A DNA stretch of 64,000 bases from Coriobacteriia bacterium. Lineage in GTDB: Bacteria > Actinomycetota > Coriobacteriia > Anaerosomatales > Anaerosomataceae. The notes under the pieces are model-generated. The model did not search any database, had not been told where the DNA came from, and was given only the letters and a program-made list of their open reading frames with translations. Where the stretch lies: contig JAUSOQ010000078.1 in assembly GCA_030655755.1 (NCBI GenBank), forward strand, positions 1-64,000, written 5' to 3'. The position numbers were made by a program, and so were the translations under genes. Of the stretch, positions 34,126 through 41,855 are shown in pieces. Every line of letters starts with the position of its first letter. Positions within the stretch are counted from its first letter, which is position 1.

Positions 34126-36723
34126 CTAGACAACGTCGAGCAGACACATCCTTTGAGCGAAGGAACGCATGCGCTCAGGTAGTGCATCGACAGTCTCGGT
34201 ATAGAAATGTTCCACGAGACTCGCCCCGGACGTACGCTCCATTGCTGCCGTGATGACACCCATCGCCCGTCGCATGTCATCGAGCTGCTCTGGTGCGGCG
34301 ACGCTCCCACCGCCTGTGATGCTCAGATGCCCCGCAACGATCGTGAAGGGCATCTGCTTGTCAGTGAAGGCCAGGTTAAGATCTCGCTCCAGGTTCGCAG
34401 CAAGACGCGGACCGCCAAGACGGCGGAAGCTTAAGACCATGCCATCGGCGACCGCCACGAACACGGCACGCCTCTCATCGCCACCCTCGTCATCGCCCAG
34501 ATCCTCACGACCCGGCCGCTCATCGATCGCCGCATGTTCGAGAACCCGGATGAAAGCGTCGACAACGCGTGGGTCGAAGTGGCTGCCTGAACAACGACGC
34601 AGCTCCAAGATGGCATCCTCCTGCGAACGACCGCGACGATACGGACGATCCGAGACCATTGCCTCAAAGGCATCAGCGACAGTGAGCAACCGGGCCAGCA
34701 TCGGTATCTCCTCACCCTTCAGCCCGGCCGGGTAGCCACTTCCGTCGTAGTGTTCGTGGTGATGGCGGACGATCGGCGCAATGGGCCAAGGAAAAGCGAC
34801 CGGCCGCAAGATGTTCGCGCCGATAAGCGGGTGATGGCGCATCTGCGCCATCTCCTCATCAGTCAACTTGCCCGGTTTGAGCAAGATCTCCTCCGAGATG
34901 CCGATCTTGCCGATGTCGTGTAGGTAGGCAGCCATCTTGAGGGCGATATGCTGCTCGGCGGACAGACCCATGCTCTCTGCGATGACGAGGGCGAACTTCG
35001 CAACCCCATCGGAATGGCCACGTGTGTACGTGTCCTTTGCATCGACCGCTGTGGCCAGCGCGCGCACCGTCGCGAGATAAGCTTCCTGTAGGCTCGAGAA
35101 CAGATCGATGTTACCGATCGCAATGGTGACATGGTTGGCGATCGTCGAAAGAAGGCGGACATCGTCACTCGTGAAGCGCTGAGTCGCGTCCCGACTCCCA
35201 ACGGTGATGGCACCGAGTGTGCCCTCGTTGGAGATCAACGGCACGCACAGCGCAGCCAGAGCGCCACTCAGCGTATCGATGCGATTCTCCTCGCCACCCC
35301 GGGGCGGGTTGAAGATGAGCGGTCGGCCCTCACGGATAACCCACTCCGACATCGATGTCCTCACGGCGATCTCATCAGCATGGGACGCACTCCCGCCACG
35401 CCGTGTGCGCACACTCAGCTCGCCCGTCTCGCGGTCCCGCAGTGTCACATAGCCGATCTCGACGTTGAAGATACGCATCGCCGAGTCAAGGACTGAATCC
35501 AACAGCACGTCAAGATCAAGGGTCGATCCGAGTGCTCGGCTCATCTCGTAGAGTGTCGCCAGTTCGAGCACCTTCTTAGTGAGATTCTCACTGCGGTCGC
35601 GCAGAGAATCGGTCATACGGTTGAAGTTCTCGCTCAACTCCGAGACTTCATTAGAGCCCTCGAACGTGACCTTGGTCGAGAAATCTCCATCGGCAACGCG
35701 AGCGACACTATCGGAAAGCGCTGTAAGGGGGTCGGAAACGCGGCGGGCCACCCACCAGTTAAGTCCCAACAGCACAGCAACGGCCACGACCGACCACAAC
35801 ATGATGAGGTTCCGCGTGGCCACGCGTGTCTGCTCGGCTACGCCTGTGCCCAGCACGGTCACGAGATAGGCGGCCGAACGCGTAGGGTCGCTCTCGAACA
35901 GGATCTGGGTGGCGACAACACGGTATTCGACCCCCTCGAAGATGAACTTCCGTGTCACCGCGGCATCAACGTCCTGCCGCGCGGCTTCGAGCGCCTCCAT
36001 CACGCTGCCCGTGGGCGACTTGAGCTCAGCGACCAGAGACTCACCGCCGAGTTCACCCGGGATCTCGATACCGATGGGCGAAAGATCCGCATCATACAGA
36101 CAAAGACCCGCACGTGTGCCCACGCCGAACTCCGCAACGAAGCTGTCGTCCATGATCTGTGAGTAGACCAGCGCATAGACGCGCTGTTCGGGACCCTTGA
36201 CGGGTTCGAAGACCGTGAGCGTGTCCTTGCCCTGCAGCCGGATCATCAGCGGGTGGCTCATCGTAAGGCTGACCCAGTTGCTGTCCTCGCTGCCAAGCGG
36301 GGTATCGTCTGGCGCGATGCTTAGCCCTCCTGTCGACGCGACGACTCTTCCCGTTTCGTCCAGCAGCATCAGGTTGCCGGTCCCAACCCTCTTGTAGCCC
36401 GTGTCGGGAGCGTCGAGCGCCTGGTTGATGCCGACCAACTGGGCGGAGATGGCCATCGGATCACCACTCTGTACCGCCTCGACGAAGCGGGGGTTCTCAG
36501 CAACGAGCCTGACGGCTTGCTGCATCTCCGCGATCCTGTCGTCGAACCGCACGACCACACCGGCCGAGGTGGCGGTGGCCGTTTCGTCGATCCAGCCGTT
36601 GATGATCTGGTCGAGCAGCACCCAAGCGACGACAGTCGCCACCACGGCGACGACAAGCGATGCCACGACGAGCGGCACGACGATCTGATTATGCAGATGT
36701 TTTCCGAACGGGTTGAGTCTCAT
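34126..36723 (-). CDS. Membrane receptor with HAMP, GAF and HD-GYP domains and an unassigned C-terminal domain
   Basis: This is an 865-residue protein. TM1 lies at about 15-38, an extracytoplasmic Cache-like sensor at 40-300, TM2 at about 311-331, HAMP to about 385 and a GAF domain at about 405-545. A complete HD-GYP domain follows (550-710: TRGHSDGVAKF, AAYLHDIGKIGI, RHHPLIGANIL, RHHHEHYDGSGYP, VADAFEAMVSDRPYR), so it should hydrolyse cyclic di-GMP or a related dinucleotide. The last 150 residues match no family I recognise. The PstS-like lipoprotein gene lies 10 nt upstream in the same operon and may supply the ligand, which is inference. Confidence 0.9.
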   Translation of the reverse strand: MRLNPFGKHLHNQIVVPLVVASLVVAVVATVVAWVLLDQIINGWIDETATATSAGVVVRFDDRIAEMQQAVRLVAENPRFVEAVQSGDPMAISAQLVGINQALDAPDTGYKRVGTGNLMLLDETGRVVASTGGLSIAPDDTPLGSEDSNWVSLTMSHPLMIRLQGKDTLTVFEPVKGPEQRVYALVYSQIMDDSFVAEFGVGTRAGLCLYDADLSPIGIEIPGELGGESLVAELKSPTGSVMEALEAARQDVDAAVTRKFIFEGVEYRVVATQILFESDPTRSAAYLVTVLGTGVAEQTRVATRNLIMLWSVVAVAVLLGLNWWVARRVSDPLTALSDSVARVADGDFSTKVTFEGSNEVSELSENFNRMTDSLRDRSENLTKKVLELATLYEMSRALGSTLDLDVLLDSVLDSAMRIFNVEIGYVTLRDRETGELSVRTRRGGSASHADEIAVRTSMSEWVIREGRPLIFNPPRGGEENRIDTLSGALAALCVPLISNEGTLGAITVGSRDATQRFTSDDVRLLSTIANHVTIAIGNIDLFSSLQEAYLATVRALATAVDAKDTYTRGHSDGVAKFALVIAESMGLSAEQHIALKMAAYLHDIGKIGISEEILLKPGKLTDEEMAQMRHHPLIGANILRPVAFPWPIAPIVRHHHEHYDGSGYPAGLKGEEIPMLARLLTVADAFEAMVSDRPYRRGRSQEDAILELRRCSGSHFDPRVVDAFIRVLEHAAIDERPGREDLGDDEGGDERRAVFVAVADGMVLSFRRLGGPRLAANLERDLNLAFTDKQMPFTIVAGHLSITGGGSVAAPEQLDDMRRAMGVITAAMERTSGASLVEHFYTETVDALPERMRSFAQRMCLLDVV

Positions 36724-36733
36724 CGGGCTCTCT

Positions 36734-37576
36734 TCACTTCGCTGGTGCGAACCCCCGGCTCTTCATCAGTTCTGCGACTTCGCTGCTCGTAGCCCACTCG
36801 AGAAACGCTGCAATATCCGCTGAGGGCGTGCTCGCCGTCACGACGCCGAGTGGACGCACCATCTTGTACGACCCGTTCAAGATGTTGTCCACAGTCGCCG
36901 CGACACCGTCCAACTCGAGATAGCGGACCGGCACGTCCTGGGAGAGCCCCTGGCCAAGAGAGAAGTAGCCGATCGCACCCACCGTTGACTGCAGGCCCTC
37001 GATCATGTCCGACTCGTAGTAGAGATTGACCGCCTTGGGCGTGATCTCCAGATCGGAGCCGAGCACATACTGGCGAAGGATGATCTTTGCTGATTCGTCC
37101 TCGTTGCGATCGAGTATCGTGATGGGCGCATCCTCCCCACCGAGCTCGGCCCAGTCAGAGTACTTGCCCGCATAGATATCGCGGACCTGCTGTGTGGTCA
37201 GACCATCGATGGTGACCGAAGGGTGCACCGCGATGACGAGTCCGTCATCGGAAAGTGCGACGTAGTCCAGACCGAGCGCCGCTTCATCCTCGCTCAACTC
37301 GCGTGACACCGCGCCTATTTCGAGGTCGCCGTTCGCCACACCCTCGATCCCACCGCCGGAGTGTAGACCAGGCAAGTACACGAATTCTGCGTTGCCGGGA
37401 TATTCCTCGCTCAGAATGTGAACGAGGGGAAGACAGGTACCTGAACCCGAGATACGAAGCTGCTCACCGGTAGCCGCCACGGAAGCGTCGGTCCCACTAT
37501 CGACAGAAGATGTACAACCGCCGATCAGGACGAGTATTACCAGTGCGAACAGGGCCAGGTATGCGCGACGTCTCAC
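36734..37576 (-). CDS. PstS-like substrate-binding lipoprotein
   Basis: This 280-residue protein starts at GTG with a lipoprotein signal peptide (MRRRAYLALFALVILVLIGGC; lipobox IGGC, Cys21). The mature protein resembles phosphate-type periplasmic binding proteins: GSGTCLPLVHILSEEYPG at the ligand-binding start, IGAVSRELSEDE, LTTQQVRDIYAGKYSDWAELGG, and AFLEWATSSEVAELM near the end. No transporter permease or ATPase lies nearby, so it may feed a signal to the HD-GYP receptor downstream rather than a pump. AAAGGA precedes the start. Confidence 0.8.
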   Translation of the reverse strand: MRRRAYLALFALVILVLIGGCTSSVDSGTDASVAATGEQLRISGSGTCLPLVHILSEEYPGNAEFVYLPGLHSGGGIEGVANGDLEIGAVSRELSEDEAALGLDYVALSDDGLVIAVHPSVTIDGLTTQQVRDIYAGKYSDWAELGGEDAPITILDRNEDESAKIILRQYVLGSDLEITPKAVNLYYESDMIEGLQSTVGAIGYFSLGQGLSQDVPVRYLELDGVAATVDNILNGSYKMVRPLGVVTASTPSADIAAFLEWATSSEVAELMKSRGFAPAK

Positions 37577-37627
37577 AATCGATCCTTTCGCATGACGCGC
37601 TTAGCGACGTTCATGCTCCAATAGTAG

Positions 37628-37665
37628 CATCAGGAGTTCCGCTCAACGTCGCGGAACCCCTGATG
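37628..37665. terminator. Long hairpin after the por operon
   Basis: CATCAGG-A-GTTCCGC (37628-37642) pairs with GCGGAAC-C-CCTGATG (37651-37665). On the minus strand the central pair is a G-U wobble, giving a continuous 15-bp stem with an 8-nt loop. It lies 43 nt beyond the porB stop, before the PstS-like gene. There is no T-run, so termination is likely but not certain. Confidence 0.6.
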
Positions 37666-37707
37666 AATAGCAAGAACCGTACCGCCGAAAACCTGTCGGC
37701 GGTGTGC

Positions 37708-38637
37708 CTATCCTTCGCAGCGCGCCAAGACTGCGGCGTATGCGCGATCGACGTCTGCCTGGATCTCGGCAAGCAAGTCGGCGTTCTCGGGCTTGAAGAG
37801 ATGCTTGAAGCGGCCCTGGGGCCTCAGGAACTCCTCGACCGGCTTCTTATTGTGGACCTTGACGGTCTGGCGCCATACACCGTCTTCGACCTCGTACAGC
37901 GGCCAGAAGCCGGTCTGCACCGCAGCCTTGGCGACCTCGACGGTCTTGTCGTACGGGATGCGCCACCCACGCGGGCAGGGGGCGAACACGTTCATGAACG
38001 CCGGACCTTCCACCGCGAATGCCTTCTCGGCCTTCATGGTGAGGTCCTTCCAGTGCGAGATCGAAGCCTGCGCGACATACGGGATGCCGTGCGCGGCCAT
38101 GATCTGTGTGAGGTCCTTGCGACGCTGCTGCTTGCCCTGCTGTGCCACGCCCACCTGAGCGGTGGTGGCCCAGGCACCCTTCGGCGTGGCCGAGGAGCGC
38201 TGGATGCCCGTGTTCATGTACGCACCGTTGTCGTAGCACACGTAGACCATGTCGTGCCCACGCTCCATCGCACCGGAGAGCGACTGCAGACCGATATCGT
38301 ACGTACCACCGTCGCCGCCGAACGCGACGAACTTGATGCGCTTGTCTGCCGGGATCTTGCCGGCGGCCTTGAGCCCCTTGAAAGCAGCTTCGACGCCGGA
38401 CACCGTCGCAGCGGAGTTCTCAAAAGCGTTGTGGATGAACGGGGTCTTCCACGACGAGTACGGGTAGATGGTCGTGGACACCTCGAGGCAGCCGGTCGCG
38501 CAGCCGACGACGACCGGGTCTTCGCCGGCGCCAAGAAGCACCTGGCGGACGGCGATCGAGGCGCCACAGCCGGCACATAGACGATGGCCGCCTTCGAGAC
38601 GATCCTCGCGATGGGTGAGTTCCTTGAGTGTTGCCAT
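37708..38637 (-). CDS. porB: Pyruvate:ferredoxin oxidoreductase, beta subunit
   Basis: This 309-residue protein has HRLCAGCGASIAVRQ with cysteines for the [4Fe-4S] cluster, CATGCLE, the thiamine-diphosphate motif FGGDGGTYDIG...N (GDG-x-N type), and the PorB tail motif FAPCPRGWRIPYD. With the other three subunits it oxidises pyruvate to acetyl-CoA and CO2, reducing ferredoxin. It is last in the porG-porD-porA-porB transcript, 14 nt after porA. Related 2-oxoacid specificities cannot be fully excluded. Confidence 0.92.
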   Translation of the reverse strand: MATLKELTHREDRLEGGHRLCAGCGASIAVRQVLLGAGEDPVVVGCATGCLEVSTTIYPYSSWKTPFIHNAFENSAATVSGVEAAFKGLKAAGKIPADKRIKFVAFGGDGGTYDIGLQSLSGAMERGHDMVYVCYDNGAYMNTGIQRSSATPKGAWATTAQVGVAQQGKQQRRKDLTQIMAAHGIPYVAQASISHWKDLTMKAEKAFAVEGPAFMNVFAPCPRGWRIPYDKTVEVAKAAVQTGFWPLYEVEDGVWRQTVKVHNKKPVEEFLRPQGRFKHLFKPENADLLAEIQADVDRAYAAVLARCEG

Positions 38638-38651
38638 GTGTGACCTCCCTC

Positions 38652-39839
38652 CTACCGGGCGCCCAGGTAGACGAGTCCACCGGGCTGGGCGGTGCCGGCG
38701 GCGATATCGGACAGGTCAGCATAGACGCGCTCGATGAGGTCCAGGCGTACATCACTGCCACCGAGACCGTAGATGTAGCCGACGATCGGCACACGGGTCT
38801 CGGCATCGTAGAGCGCACTGCGGACCTCAAGGAAGAGCGGTCCACCCTCGGCGCCAAAGGACTCGGCACGGTCCATGACCGCAACGGCCTTCACGCCGGA
38901 TAGCGTGGCGGCAAGCTCCGCGTACGGGAAAGGTCGGAAGACGCGGACCTTCACCACACCGGCCTTCACACCCTGCGCACGCAGCTGACGCGCGACGTGA
39001 CGGGTGTTGCCGGCGGTGGAGCCGATGACGACAATCGCGACCTCGGCGTCTTCCATGCCCCATGTCTCGATGGCGCCGAACGGGCGGCCGGACAACTCAC
39101 TGTACTCGGCAGCAACGCTCTTGATGACCTCACGAGAGCGCTCGATCGCGTCGCGCTGCGCACGCTTGAACTCGAAGAACGGGCCGCCGAGACCGGAGAA
39201 TGCACCGTGCGTGACAGGCTGGTCGATATCGAGCAGCGCGTTCTGCGGGACGTACTCGCCCACGAACCCGGCCACCGTGTCATCGTCAAGAACGTCGATG
39301 CGATCGATCGAGTGTGTGGTGATGAAACCGTCCAGGCAGCTCATCACGGGCAGAAGCACATCGGGGTTCTCGCCGATACGCGTCGCCATGATGGTGTTGT
39401 CGTACGCCTCCTGGGCGGTCTCAGCGAAGAGCATGACCCAGCCGGCGTCACGCGCGCCCATAGCGTCACTGTGATCGCAGTGGATGTTGATGGGTGCCGA
39501 CAGTGCACGGTTCGCGTTCGCCATGATGATCGGCAGACGCATGCCGGACGCGATATGCAGCTCCTCCCACATGAGCGCCAGACCCTGCGAAGAGGTCGCC
39601 GTCATGACGCGAGCACCTGCAGCCGAAGCGCCGATGCAGGCGCTCATGGCCGAGTGCTCGGACTCGACAGTGATGTACTCGGTGTGCACGCGACCTTGGG
39701 CGACATACGCGGCAAACTCCTCAACGATGGTGGTCTGAGGAGTGATCGGATACGCAGCCATGACGTCAGGCCTGCACTGGCGCATCGCGTCGGCGACGAC
39801 GATGTTGCCGGTAGTAGAAACGGTCTTCTGGGTGGCCAT
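38652..39839 (-). CDS. porA: Pyruvate:ferredoxin oxidoreductase, alpha subunit
   Basis: This 395-residue protein has VADAMRQCRPDVMAAYPITPQTTIVEEFA, the pyrimidine-binding end of the thiamine diphosphate site, then the C-terminal transketolase-like domain (VVIGSTAGNTRHVARQLR, KVRVFRPFPYAELA, VMDRAESFG). Length and motifs match archaeal-type four-subunit PorA. Its ATG follows the porD stop without a gap. Confidence 0.93.
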   Translation of the reverse strand: MATQKTVSTTGNIVVADAMRQCRPDVMAAYPITPQTTIVEEFAAYVAQGRVHTEYITVESEHSAMSACIGASAAGARVMTATSSQGLALMWEELHIASGMRLPIIMANANRALSAPINIHCDHSDAMGARDAGWVMLFAETAQEAYDNTIMATRIGENPDVLLPVMSCLDGFITTHSIDRIDVLDDDTVAGFVGEYVPQNALLDIDQPVTHGAFSGLGGPFFEFKRAQRDAIERSREVIKSVAAEYSELSGRPFGAIETWGMEDAEVAIVVIGSTAGNTRHVARQLRAQGVKAGVVKVRVFRPFPYAELAATLSGVKAVAVMDRAESFGAEGGPLFLEVRSALYDAETRVPIVGYIYGLGGSDVRLDLIERVYADLSDIAAGTAQPGGLVYLGAR

Positions 39840-40163
39840 CTACTTCACCTCCGGCAGTTCGCAGCCCTCAGGCACCATCGTGATGGCGTCTGCAGGACAC
39901 TCGTTGGCGCACACGCCGCAGCCCTTGCAGTGATCGAGCTTGAAATCTGTGACCTTCTCATCGACCACGACGATGGCCGAGTCGGGGCACATGATCCAAC
40001 AGATGAGGCACTGGGTGCATTTTTCGCTATCGCGCACCGGCCGCTGACTGCGCCAACCGCCGGTCACATATTCACGCGAGTTGCCGGACTCGGGGATGCA
40101 TGCGCCGAGAGGGAACTCGTCGCCCTTCCACTCGTCGATTCGCGAGATGTCCCACTTAGCCAT
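39840..40163 (-). CDS. porD: Pyruvate:ferredoxin oxidoreductase, delta subunit (ferredoxin-like)
   Basis: This 107-residue protein carries two [4Fe-4S] sites, CTQCLICWIMCPD and CKGCGVCANECPA, that pass electrons from the catalytic subunits to ferredoxin. The GGAGGTG site fixes the ATG at 40163; the longer frame to 40241 overlaps porG. It overlaps the porG stop by 8 nt and abuts porA. Confidence 0.93.
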   Translation of the reverse strand: MAKWDISRIDEWKGDEFPLGACIPESGNSREYVTGGWRSQRPVRDSEKCTQCLICWIMCPDSAIVVVDEKVTDFKLDHCKGCGVCANECPADAITMVPEGCELPEVK

Positions 40164-40731
40164 CGATGGACACCTCCTCATATGCCGAGCGCACCGACGC
40201 GATGTTCGCGTCGATGACTTCCTGGGCGAACTTCTTACCAAAGGTCTTGGATAGGTGGTCGCACACAGCGTTGAGTTCGAACAGGCCCGTCACCTTCGCG
40301 AGCGCACCGATCATCGGAGTGTTCGGCATGTCGCGCTTCAGCTTGTCGAGCGAGATGCCTGAGGCGTCCACGCACGCGACGCGACCGGTGGCGCGGCCGA
40401 GCCGGACGCGAACATCCGCTGCAGGAGTACAGGTGTTCACGATGACGGCGCCGTCATCCTTGAGCCCCCGCACCACGTCGACGATCGAGAGTAGGCTCTC
40501 GTCGAGTACGACGACGACGTCGGGGTGCTCGATGTTGTTGTGGATCTCGATGGGGGTCGAGCTGATGCGCGTGAACGCTTGGATCGGCGCGCCCATGCGC
40601 TCCGGACCATACTCGGGCATGGCTTGCATGTATTGATCGAGTTCCAGCGCGGTCTCGGCGACGAGCTTTGCCGCTGTAACGGCGCCCTGGCCGGCGCGCG
40701 CATGCCAACGGATCTCCGTCAGCTGCTGCAT
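40156..40731 (-). CDS. porG: Pyruvate:ferredoxin oxidoreductase, gamma subunit
   Basis: This 191-residue protein has EIRWHARAGQGAVTAAKLVAETA (the GQG motif of CoA-binding gamma subunits), MPEYGPERMGAPIQAFTRIS and PNTPMIGALAKVTG. It is the first gene of the operon. GGAGGG lies 7 nt before the ATG at 40731. A 177-nt gap upstream contains three phased CGGTGAG repeats. Confidence 0.93.
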   Translation of the reverse strand: MQQLTEIRWHARAGQGAVTAAKLVAETALELDQYMQAMPEYGPERMGAPIQAFTRISSTPIEIHNNIEHPDVVVVLDESLLSIVDVVRGLKDDGAVIVNTCTPAADVRVRLGRATGRVACVDASGISLDKLKRDMPNTPMIGALAKVTGLFELNAVCDHLSKTFGKKFAQEVIDANIASVRSAYEEVSIDG

Positions 40732-40837
40732 GGTCTCACCCTCCTCAGAAATCGTTGTGACCCGTCCCCGGGGTATCGTCAGATGCATCGTATGTGTGGT
40801 GGGACGGTGGGTCACACAAGGATACGGGTGCGACTGG

Positions 40838-40885
40838 CGGTGAGGGGCTGTCTACAGCGGTGAGCGGCGGCAATGAATCGGTGAG
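40838..40885. repeat. Three phased CGGTGAG direct repeats upstream of the por operon
   Basis: CGGTGAG occurs at 40838-40844, 40858-40864 and 40879-40885, spaced 20 and 21 bp, i.e. two helical turns apart on the same face. On the por coding strand the unit reads CTCACCG. The array ends about 107 bp upstream of the porG ATG and 24 bp past the recR stop, a sensible place for an activator or repressor of por. The binding protein is unknown. Confidence 0.55.
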
Positions 40886-40908
40886 CGGTAGCCAATTACT
40901 GGCATATG

Positions 40909-41508
40909 TCACATCTCACGGCGAGCTTCCAGCGCCCTTCCCAGAGTCACCTCATCAGCGTACTCCAGGTCACCGCCTACCGGCAGCCCCGATGCGATCC
41001 TGGTGACGCGCACGCCAAGGGGCTTGACCAGCCGGGCGATGTAGAGAGCGGTGGTCTCTCCTTCAACGTTGGGATCGGTGGCAACGATGAGCTCAGTGAT
41101 GCCGCCCGCCCCGATACGATCGATGAGTTCACGGACACGAAGCTGCTCGGGGCCGATGCCGTCGATCGGAGAGATCGCACCCTGCAAGACGTGATAGAGG
41201 CCCCGGAACTCACCGGTACGTTCGACCGCCACGACATCACGCGGCTCTTCGACAACGCAGAGAATCGACGCGTCCCGCTCGGGATTGGCGCAGATGTCGC
41301 AGAGATCTTCCTCGGCGAAGTTGAAACACTTCGAGCAGAAGTGGATCAAACGCTTCACGTCGACGATGGCGGTAGCGAGGCGTTCAGCCGCCTCGTCATC
41401 GGAGCGAAGGATATGGAACGCGAGGCGCTGTGCGCTCTTCGGACCGATGCCCGGGAGTCGCTCCAACTCCTCGAGTAGTCTCACGATGGGTGCGGCGTAA
41501 TACGGCAT
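40909..41508 (-). CDS. recR: Recombination mediator RecR
   Basis: This 199-residue protein has the helix-hairpin-helix [19 protein letters not shown], the C4 zinc finger [16 protein letters not shown] and the Toprim core ([22 protein letters not shown]). It loads RecA at gaps together with RecF/RecO. It begins directly after the ybaB stop, in the conserved dnaX-ybaB-recR order. Confidence 0.95.
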   Translation of the reverse strand: MPYYAAPIVRLLEELERLPGIGPKSAQRLAFHILRSDDEAAERLATAIVDVKRLIHFCSKCFNFAEEDLCDICANPERDASILCVVEEPRDVVAVERTGEFRGLYHVLQGAISPIDGIGPEQLRVRELIDRIGAGGITELIVATDPNVEGETTALYIARLVKPLGVRVTRIASGLPVGGDLEYADEVTLGRALEARREM

Positions 41509-41826
41509 CTACATCAGACCGGGGATGCCCAGCCCACCGGTGACGGCGGCCATCTTGCGCTGCGCGACCTCTTGAGCCTGGCGAACCGCTTCGTTGACGG
41601 CGGCAGTCACGAGGTCCTCGAGCATCGACACGTCATCGGGATCGAGTGTCGCAGGATCGATCGTCACTGACTCGACGAGTAGCTCACCGGTCATGACTAC
41701 CTTGACCGCGCCCCCGCCAACCGATGCTTCCACGCGCTCGAACTTGAGCTCGTCCTGTACGCGGGCCATATCGGTCTGCATCTTCTGGGCCTGCTTCAGC
41801 ATGCTGGCCATGTCGTTCGGTTTCAT
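41509..41826 (-). CDS. YbaB/EbfC nucleoid-associated protein
   Basis: This 105-residue protein starts MKPNDMASMLKQAQKMQTDM and includes GGGAVKVVMTGELLVESVTIDP, the standard YbaB features. It is a small dimeric DNA-binding protein found between dnaX and recR in most bacteria. The C-terminal MAAVTGGLGIPGLM is typical. Confidence 0.93.
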   Translation of the reverse strand: MKPNDMASMLKQAQKMQTDMARVQDELKFERVEASVGGGAVKVVMTGELLVESVTIDPATLDPDDVSMLEDLVTAAVNEAVRQAQEVAQRKMAAVTGGLGIPGLM

Positions 41827-41855
41827 CGTGCTCCTCCCAAGAACGCCTACCGATG

